Below are positions 59,001 through 64,000 of a DNA stretch of 64,000 nt, one piece after another. Positions within the stretch are counted from its first letter, which is position 1, and the number at the start of each line of letters is the position of its first letter. Below the pieces are notes generated by a model. It made no database searches. It saw only the letters and a program-made list of their open reading frames with translations, and was not told the origin of the DNA. A program made the translations under genes and the position numbers. The DNA is taken from assembly GCF_020085105.1 (NCBI RefSeq), contig NC_058043.1:7445667-7509666 (forward strand), in the 5' to 3' direction. Source of the DNA: Siniperca chuatsi. Taxonomy: Eukaryota > Chordata > Actinopteri > Centrarchiformes > Sinipercidae.

Positions 59001-62000
59001 CCAAAGATCAGTTTACAATGATATAAAACAGAGAAAAACAACATAAAACATTTAACTGATGAACTGAACTATTGATGACTGACCTGCTTCTAGTCAGTGG
59101 AGAGGCCGTCTTGTTTCTGTCTGAACTGTGCAGTTTGGTCTTTATCTCAATGATCTCTGCTTCTTTAAACTGCAGCTCTGACTGCAAAGACTGAACCTGA
59201 ACATAGACAACATGTCATTATCAAGTTATTCTCAGGGTTATATACAGTATACTGTATGTGTGTTTTTCAGCCCCTCACCTTCTTGTTGAGCTCCTTCTCC
59301 CTGTCGCTCTGCTCTTTCTGTCTCTGAGTCTCCAGCAGAATCTGGTTTTCTTCTCTGGGCCTCCTTCTCCTGCTGAGCTCCTTTCAGAGAGTCTCTCAGG
59401 ACCCGGATCTCCCCGCTCTTCAACACAATCTCCTCCTCCACCTCCTTCAGCTAATACCAAACACATTCACCAGGACATATTTATCCAGAGTCCGTTCTCA
59501 GCCGGTACAAGTCACTCCTAAATTTGATATTAAACCACATTGATAGTAAATCTCCTCTGCTTTGGAAGACCTCCCACTGCTCCCATCCTTAATATCTTTA
59601 CATTTTTCTACTAGGACTGGGTATCAAACACTGAAAGCTGACAACACACTGTCTGGTCAGGTTCAGAAGTTTTAATATCAATATGCAAATTTTAATGTGC
59701 TGTGACGACTAAAAATACACTTTTGTCAATTATAGACTACAGTGTGACCTGTGACTCCCCCGACAAAATACCAGACATTTCCTTTAGGTCTTGTTTTACT
59801 TTTCTCAACTCCACAAACTCTCAGTAACTTTCACAAACTGTGACTGTCTGACTGACCCTGAGTCCAAGATGACGCCTTCAAATGTCTTGTTTCGTCCAAA
59901 CCAACAGTTCAAAACCCAAAGATCAGTTTACAATGATATAAAACAGAGAAAAACAACATAAAACATTTAACTGATGAACTGAACTATTGATGACTGACCT
60001 GCTTTTGTCAATTATAGAGACTGGACACATAGCTATATATCTCTGGATAATGCATCAGATTTCAAGTATGTGTTTCAGGCAGTGTAAACATTATATAGCT
60101 TCAATAAAGACTTGGAACTATTTGATACAGAACATACTGTATATGTACCATCAGACAGTGTGGAATAAGATGATTTAACAACCTTAAATCTACTTAGGAG
60201 GAAACAAAAGGTATGTTAGGGGTGAACAAGGTAAGTGCACATTAATAAACATTGCCAAAAGGCTATTTTTCATTTGTAGTCCCAGGACAGATGTTACAAA
60301 GTCACCCTAAAGTAGAATATGAGATTAAAATTTTAAAAAGTTATCAAAATAGTTTATAAACATGCAGAGCAATATTAAGGGAAATTTATCGTATTAATAA
60401 AGATATATTAACAAATAATGTGAGAATTTAACATCAGTCTTATGTATATTGAACTGTCCTGTTTCGTTTATAATTTTTAACAAGTGCTTTGTTACTGGTT
60501 TGTGGCTTCTCAGAGATTTAAAGTCCCTTTACATACAAAAATTATAAAAACATGAAGTCACAGAAAATGCACTCTTCTGATTATGTAGTTTTGTTCACTG
60601 TGCTGATCCTCCAGTATGTTTTGAAACTGCTGCTTTTTCTATACCTGCCCTGCTGATCTTGTATCTGTTGGATGTTTTAAGTTTTATAGAGTGAGAAACC
60701 AGTGAGTCTCACCTTCCTCTTTAGCTCTGCATGCTGAGCCTCGAGCAGACTGTAGGGGTCTTCTCTGTCTGACCCAAACTGCAGCCGCTTGTTACCTGAA
60801 CACACAAAACAACAGAGCTTTTTCATTAACTTTTTTTTTTTAGCTGTTTGGCCTTCACTTTGACATCTGCTCATTAAAGGACACTGCAGTGGTTCTGCAG
60901 GTTTTAACACAGGAGTATAGGTATATCAATACATCTTGGTACAGTGTACAAAAATGCATAAGTTCCCCAGCTGAGAAAAAGTGTGTTTACTGTGACAACA
61001 CACAGCAACTGATTAGACAAACCGATTTACAAACTTACCAGATACTCGCTCAGTTTTTCTTATTTTTCTGCGAACTCTCCTGTCAGATCCGGTCAGTATT
61101 TTCTCTACATTTCTGGATTCATACGACTCACTAATTTTCATTCAAGGTGAAAAATTGTCACTTTCAACAAAAGAAGTCTACATTCAGGTGTGGATTTTCT
61201 TCTGTTTGCCTCTTTCACATCTTGATTGCAATTAAAATGTGCACGTTTCAAACGCAGATTGGCTCTTGGTCACATACAGAGGAACAGACTCTCTGTACCA
61301 GACGAAGAGCCAAAGCACTGTACTTGTCTTAATGTGATAAAGAAGAAATTTAACAGGATCAGATGAGATGGAATTCACAGTTACAATATTTTGGACTCAG
61401 CACCTTGACAGATAAATTTGCATGTGTTCTCACACTGATTGTTTAAATCACTGTACATTTGGCACATTTGATGCCAGTAGAGGAATAAATAAGTAATTTT
61501 CTACTCTTATGGTTTATTTTCACTGCTGCTTTAGTCTACAACAGTAACATTACTTTGACAAAAAACTGACTGTGAAAGATTATGTGACAGTCACTGTTTA
61601 TTATGCAGATAGATTTTCATAGAAATTAAGTGAAATCAATGGCTAAAAACTGATAAATAATTTGGAAAATGATCAGCAGGAATTTAAAGGACAGATGATA
61701 ATGCAGGTAGTTAGTGGGATGAAATCTAAATCCACCAGGTTTGGTCCATTAAATATAAACATATATTCACAACCCCCCCAAACTGTATGTAGCTCTGAAC
61801 TCACAGAGAGGCTCTCTGCTTGGTATCCCAGCATTCCCTCTGTTGCTGATGCTGAACCCAAACGTGTTCTCTCTGCTCTGATTGGTTGTGGCTCTGCTCA
61901 CAGATTTGCTCTGCCCTGCAGACAGCGGCCAGGCGGACCCGCGGGCCAGCTCCATCGGTTTGGTTCCTGGTTTAGACCCAAGCCCAGATGCAGCGGCTGA

Positions 62001-62147
62001 GGTGATGGCCTGCGAGGCGATGACATCAATCTCATCCAAGTCGTCCTGGGTGAAGTACTCGTCATCTCCAAATGGGTCATCAACGTCCACTGCTGTTGCT
62101 ACATCCTGGTTCAGGCCTCGGAGGCGCTTGGTGGGGGGGAAGTTCAT
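48699..62147 (-). CDS. atrip: ATR-interacting protein, sixteen coding exons (one frameshift)
   Basis: ATRIP is the obligate partner of the ATR checkpoint kinase and tethers it to RPA-coated single-stranded DNA in the nucleus. Joined exons give 811 codons if the exon 3 frameshift is corrected; human ATRIP has 791. Seen in order: the acidic RPA-binding segment DVDDPFGDDEYFTQDDLDEI (21-40); a Lys/Arg-rich linker; a coiled coil in exons 2-4 (EAQHAELKRK, LKSGEIRVLRDSL, LQSELQFKEAEI); a Ser-rich spacer; then a long helical-repeat body with family phrases SVLLGLLLQQPLSPSSLGLS, SLAVTGLNML, LQCVLQVV, LAQQLCAQH, VVIVFHRQWLDLR and MYDQVIPAV; and the acidic tail. All introns are GT-AG and phases agree except across exon 3. 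The literal reading would stop at about residue 209. Confidence 0.94.
49000..50400. other. atrip last intron, nothing recognised
   Basis: The 1.67-kb intron (48773-50438) holds ordinary AT-rich sequence and short GT runs near 50412-50432. No separate gene is supported. Confidence 0.4.
50439..50660 (-). CDS. atrip: atrip exon 15
   Basis: Encodes LALPLQQCSAPSLPWWRSPA through RECLLLLHWLLLHHGSFSES and MYDQVIPAVRDTLRKIPELS. It aligns with the C-terminal helices of ATRIP (RDTVLLLHGL...FDQVMPGV). Its donor, gtatagacacacac, is CA-rich. Confidence 0.92.
50787..50865 (-). CDS. atrip: atrip exon 14
   Basis: Encodes LVQTVVIVFHRQWLDLRGSQ then EPTDST; the HRQWL core is a family signature. The 3' splice site is a (CT)n microsatellite followed by cag. 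Confidence 0.92.
50866..50914. repeat. (GA)n microsatellite forming a splice-acceptor tract
   Basis: On the gene strand this is an almost pure (CT)n run that serves as the polypyrimidine tract of atrip exon 14. Confidence 0.9.
50991..51071 (-). CDS. atrip: atrip exon 13
   Basis: 27 codons, VVRLLSRLMTQRAESTDQHS then TCQCCTE, aligning with the VVWLLAKL...NCQCNVE stretch of human ATRIP. Donor gtaaac, acceptor tctcag. Confidence 0.9.
51567..51625. repeat. (AT)n microsatellite in an atrip intron
   Basis: About 59 bp of AT; more AT text continues to 51640. Confidence 0.95.
51640..52540. repeat. atrip intron with a retroposon tail
   Basis: Holds gagtttcccctctgggatca, then ataaagtatttctgattctg (51698-51740), the tail also found at 3325-3375. 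The rest to 52540 is unrecognised and may be repeat-derived. Confidence 0.4.
52551..52642 (-). CDS. atrip: atrip exon 12
   Basis: 31 codons, DPCVLLKLFQFIRTRPDNQA through DWILLDLQ, matching human CLLLLLYMYITSRPD-type text. Its donor, gtaacacacacac, is CA-rich. Confidence 0.9.
52874..53010 (-). CDS. atrip: atrip exon 11
   Basis: Encodes LQCVLQVVCVCLSTDSRLKT, then MSDHQTLAQQLCAQH. It aligns with RFQCVFQVL and LADHDQLAPQLC of human ATRIP. The acceptor tract is a (CT)n microsatellite. Confidence 0.93.
53013..53050. repeat. (GA)n microsatellite forming a splice-acceptor tract
   Basis: Reads (CT)n on the gene strand, immediately before the cag of exon 11. Confidence 0.9.
53920..54107 (-). CDS. atrip: atrip exon 10
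   Basis: Encodes IESSAAGVGLCSQNALLQAV, LQLCEAGLGGSGGGGSQ, then MEELVLNAMKTLCVLIERTP. A Gly-rich insert (LGGSGGGGS) lies between helices. Its donor is gtacacacacac. Confidence 0.92.
54388..54441 (-). CDS. atrip: atrip exon 9
   Basis: 18 codons, VVEAVLSKESQSGVTDKK, with acceptor tcccag and donor gtacaa. Phase 0 on both sides. Short and less conserved, but it fits exactly between exons 8 and 10. Confidence 0.82.
54530..55250. other. atrip intron with two overlapping open frames of unknown origin
   Basis: Open frames overlap at 54832-55203 (plus) and 54966-55226 (minus). Neither has recognisable motifs, and such overlap favours chance or an unclassified repeat. Confidence 0.35.
55255..55665. 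repeat. Repeat starting gggatgcaccgatatattgc
   Basis: The opening phrase and the end tatatatcgggataaaatctt, then gagatgtatcg, fit a widespread fish non-autonomous DNA repeat (atgcaccgat type). Non-coding. Confidence 0.5.
55721..55979 (-). CDS. atrip: atrip exon 8
   Basis: Encodes SCPGAVLLLPLLELHLSRLC, QALDSL, a Ser/Gly/Asp-rich loop, then GFSVEDTGLAALRLLYLVLA and HSDE. It matches LPGAVHFLPLVQFF..HCQALQDL and EGFSVTALSILQHLVCHSG of human ATRIP. Its acceptor lies against a (GT)n repeat. Confidence 0.93.
55982..56024. repeat. (CA)n microsatellite at an atrip splice acceptor
   Basis: On the gene strand a (TG)n run of about 43 nt ends in tag, the acceptor of exon 8; there is no separate pyrimidine tract. 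Confidence 0.92.
56735..56905 (-). CDS. atrip: atrip exon 7
   Basis: Encodes GLSAYLLLHSDAAATVSGGG, then SPVQSLAVTGLNMLSQSRPE. The LAxTGLNML core matches human AQNLAFTGLNLV. It includes a Gly-rich stretch. Confidence 0.92.
56950..57900. other. atrip intron, nothing firm
   Basis: An ACT-rich patch (57000-57070) and gctagc-type words occur; no gene. Confidence 0.4.
57917..58022 (-). CDS. atrip: atrip exon 6
   Basis: Encodes SVLLGLLLQQPLSPSSLGLS, then HLLSMSLTDIHLTS, matching human SILINLLLKQPLIPGSSLSLCHLLS. Confidence 0.94.
58408..58670 (-). CDS. atrip: atrip exon 5
   Basis: 88 codons of a Ser/Thr/Pro-rich spacer (SSGSSSSSPTGNGF, FMTKETFGAHVPSRTTPGKT, PDPFLSVRPAHLQHR). Only short islands resemble mammals (TKESF-type), but the splice phases force it into the gene. 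Confidence 0.9.
58821..59089. repeat. Source copy of a 269-bp intra-gene duplication
   Basis: Matches 59736-60004 at a constant offset of 915 with no gaps and only a few mismatches. It spans intron 4 and the last bases of exon 4 with its donor site. Confidence 0.92.
59084..59196 (-). CDS. atrip: atrip exon 4
   Basis: Encodes VQSLQSELQFKEAEIIEIKT, then KLHSSDRNKTASPLTRS, the end of the coiled coil, nearly identical to human LQSLQSELQFKDAEMNELRT. It starts in phase 0, which fixes the frame exon 3 should end in. The donor is gcag|gtcagtc. Confidence 0.95.
59279..59450 (-). CDS. atrip: atrip exon 3, coiled coil, with a frameshift
   Basis: The first part reads LKEVEEEIVLKSGEIRVLRD, then SLKGAQQEKEAQR. 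After about gaggcccagagaag the homologous reading continues one base off as NQILLETQRQKEQSDREKEL, then NKK, which joins exon 4 in phase. The exon is 172 bp where 171 or 174 is needed. An extra base in gggccc, or loss of two bases in the agagaag run, would explain it. Confidence 0.92.
59720..60018. mobile_element. Inserted copy of 58821-59089 flanked by 17-bp direct repeats
   Basis: cttttgtcaattataga occurs at 59720-59736 and again at 60002-60018, on either side of the duplicate of exon 4 end/intron 4. It looks like a target-site duplication created when the fragment was inserted into intron 2. No poly(A) tail is seen. Confidence 0.85.
60713..60795 (-). CDS. atrip: atrip exon 2
   Basis: 28 codons, NKRLQFGSDREDPYSLLEAQ then HAELKRK, the start of the coiled coil (human LEVLQAQYKELKEKM). 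It joins exon 1 as T|GT and exon 3 in phase 0. Confidence 0.92.
60810..61800. other. atrip intron 1, nothing recognised
   Basis: AT-rich, without repeats I could name. Confidence 0.4.
61805..62147 (-). CDS. atrip: atrip exon 1 (coding), with start codon
   Basis: The ATG at 62145-62147 lies one base after an acceptor (cccccacag|c). MNFPPTKRLRGLNQ is followed by DVDDPFGDDEYFTQDDLDEI, the RPA70-binding acidic motif, as in human DPDDPFGAHGDFTADDLEEL. The exon ends at a consensus donor, ctct|gtgagt. Confidence 0.94.
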
Positions 62148-62234
62148 GCTGTGGGGGAGGAAGAGGAAAGAGACAGGCAGGTTAACCAGCTGAAAACAAC
62201 TACTGGCCTACAATGTTGTTGTTGTAGCATCAGA

Positions 62235-62418
62235 GCCTGTATTTATCAAACGTTTAAGAGTAGGAAATTGGTTCTACCTGGCCAGAAATTCACAGAGTGG
62301 TGCAACTTTGGTCCTATGAGGTGTAACTCCAAAACCTTAAAGTACAACCAAAATTGCACGACTCTGATAAGTTTTGGTCAGTTAGCACTGATTTTCTACT
62401 CGCTTGATAAATACAGGC
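62235..62418. mobile_element. 184-bp MITE with perfect 15-bp inverted ends
   Basis: gcctgtatttatcaa (62235-62249) and ttgataaatacaggc (62404-62418) are exact complements. The inside is non-coding. It sits in the 5' UTR intron of atrip. Confidence 0.75.
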
Positions 62419-62449
62419 CTCTGGCCAGTATCCATAAAACCACTCAAGA

Positions 62450-63430
62450 GTAAAAGTCTTAATTTTATCAAAATTGTAAGTACATAATTGTGCTCATATT
62501 CTTTGGATTAAGAGTAAGTGTCATGCACGCTCATAAATGTTAAGACTTGCCCTCACACATTATTTCAGAGAAATGCAGAGGTCTCTTAAGTCAGATAGGG
62601 AATGACTAGCAGGTGGCAACATTACAGCACAGAAAGACACACTTTCTCCATCTTTTGGAAATGTATAAGATGATAAAAAGTCACAATATTCACACAACAT
62701 AAAGATTAAATCGGTCAATTCATAACATGATGGATTCAGCATGAATACAATCAAATCCTCACACGTTACTGTGATGTTCACACTAACCATATCTAGACAT
62801 TTTTAGAAAACGTTTTGAATAAGAAAACAAACGAAAAATGAACCTGATTCTAAATATATAAACCTGCCAGTACAAACTTTTAAGGAAATGTTTAATTTTT
62901 AGGTCGACAATTAAGAACATATTTGATTCACATACAAACATTTTATGGCACCTCCACAGATGGTTATCACTTCATATGATTTATAGTTTCTTCTTTAACT
63001 CATTTAAGAGAGCTTCTTTAAACAAAGCTCATCAGTCCTACTTTCTGCTTAGAATTGTTGACTTCTAATTAATTTTTTGATTCTTCAGACCGTTTCTGGT
63101 ACATTTTAAAACATACTGGTACTTAACTTTATTCTACTGACTGGTGCTGATGATTGATTATCCATCAGCAGCAAGATTTTCATAGTGAAACCAGTGGCTA
63201 CTGCCTGGAAGGGAGGGACGCAATCTTAACACTGATGATGAGTTTAATAGATGCTCAGCAGGAATGAAAACATAACAGCTATTTGATTTGTAGTTTGTAA
63301 ATTAAAAAGGGGTACAACAGCGATGTCGTCCTATTCAGACTAAAGTGACGGACTGTTCGTTTCTCTGTGAAGTAAAAATTATAAACAAGTTATTAGTTAA
63401 CTAGGGTGTCTAGTTCCTCCGGGTTTCCTG
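62450..63430. other. atrip 5' UTR intron, nothing further
   Basis: AT-rich, no other features recognised. Confidence 0.4.
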
Positions 63431-63436
63431 TGTTAC

Positions 63437-63800
63437 CTTGTCTGCCGGTGGTGCTGCTGTCGGTCCTGTTAGCTGTTAGCTAAAAAGATAACGCTAAATA
63501 ACTAGCTGTGACTCCAATAGCAGGTTGGCCCACTAAGCTAACACAGCTCACTCCGTCACGACAGTGTTTAAATGTCAGTTAACACTTCATGAAAAAGACC
63601 TTAGAGGTGTCTGATAATGGCGTTCCTTCAGACTGTGCCTCAGCACTTGATTAACCGGTGAAATGGGTCAAACGGTTAGCCAGCAGCTAAACAACAAGAA
63701 GTTAAAATTGTCAAGATAAAATGTTGCTCAGCCCGCTCCGGTGCTGATATTCTGACCAATCAGAGCGCTGCTCTGACAGTCCGACCAATCATAGGCGCCC
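63437..63800 (-). promoter_or_regulatory. Probable atrip 5' UTR exon and promoter
   Basis: A donor cagacaag|gtaaca on the minus strand ends a likely non-coding exon at 63437. Upstream on that strand are CpG-containing sequence and two CCAAT boxes in plus orientation (63756-63760 and 63785-63789). The transcription start was not determined. Confidence 0.4.
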
Positions 63801-63867
63801 ATGCGCTGGACTGGTTGCTGTACAGGCCCCTGTTCAAGACAAACTGTACTAAACGCACAATGAAAAA

Positions 63868-64000
63868 GGGCTTTAAAGGAATAGTTCGACATTTTGGGAA
63901 ATGTTTTTGCCGAGAGTTAGATGATAAGCTTGATATCACTCTCATGTCTGTACCGTAAATAATAGGCTACAGTCAGCTGCTGGTTATTTTAGCTTAGCAA
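63868..64000. repeat. Start of another self-complementary repeat copy
   Basis: ttaaaggaatagttcgacat, then ttttgggaaatg, is the complement of the 5230-5262 end (aaaatgttgaactattcctt). The copy runs off the window. Confidence 0.65.

Overview
This window is vertebrate nuclear DNA, almost certainly from a spiny-rayed (percomorph-like) teleost fish. The genes are split into many small exons with GT-AG introns. The gaps are filled with long CA/GT, AT and GA microsatellites and with interspersed repeats of fish type: a Tc1-like transposon, L2-like and L1-like LINE pieces, PIF/Harbinger and hAT-like relics, and several MITE-like families. There are no operons, CRISPR arrays or bacterial features.

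Three protein-coding genes are well supported. (1) pnp, purine nucleoside phosphorylase, lies on the minus strand. Six coding exons run from 6341 down to 1779 and carry all the expected catalytic residues. The exon with the start codon was not found; a likely non-coding first exon and GC-box promoter lie near 9062-9290. (2) trib3-like, a Tribbles pseudokinase, lies on the plus strand. It has a probable 5' UTR exon ending at 39007 and three coding exons at 42652-42930, 43180-43472 and 43893-44382, giving 353 aa. (3) atrip, the ATR-interacting checkpoint protein, lies on the minus strand. Sixteen coding exons run from 62147 down to 48699, with a probable UTR exon at 63437 and beyond. The exons join to 2437 nt, one more than a multiple of three, because exon 3 carries a frameshift in the coiled coil. 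The three genes are not known to work together: pnp acts in purine salvage, trib3 in stress signalling and atrip in the DNA-damage checkpoint.

Layout: 0-1.5 kb, repeats and a possible solo LTR; 1.7-9.3 kb, pnp; 9.3-9.6 kb, a short secreted-peptide-like ORF with its own TATA box, with a decayed relative at 11.8-12.0 kb; 12.15-13.53 kb, a dead Tc1-like element; 14.5-38 kb, a gene-poor repeat landscape (Harbinger, integrase-like, P2X7-tail-like, L2 and L1 remnants); 38.3-44.4 kb, trib3; 44.4-48.5 kb, nested repeats; 48.5-63.5 kb, atrip; 63.5-64 kb, the atrip promoter and the start of another repeat.

The most interesting observations are: a 265-bp duplication inside atrip flanked by a 17-bp direct repeat; the atrip frameshift; a Lys-to-Gln change at the conserved beta-3 lysine of trib3; the unrecognised secreted-peptide ORF and its relic; and dinucleotide repeats at many splice sites of both pnp and atrip. 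No clear new multi-gene system was seen.
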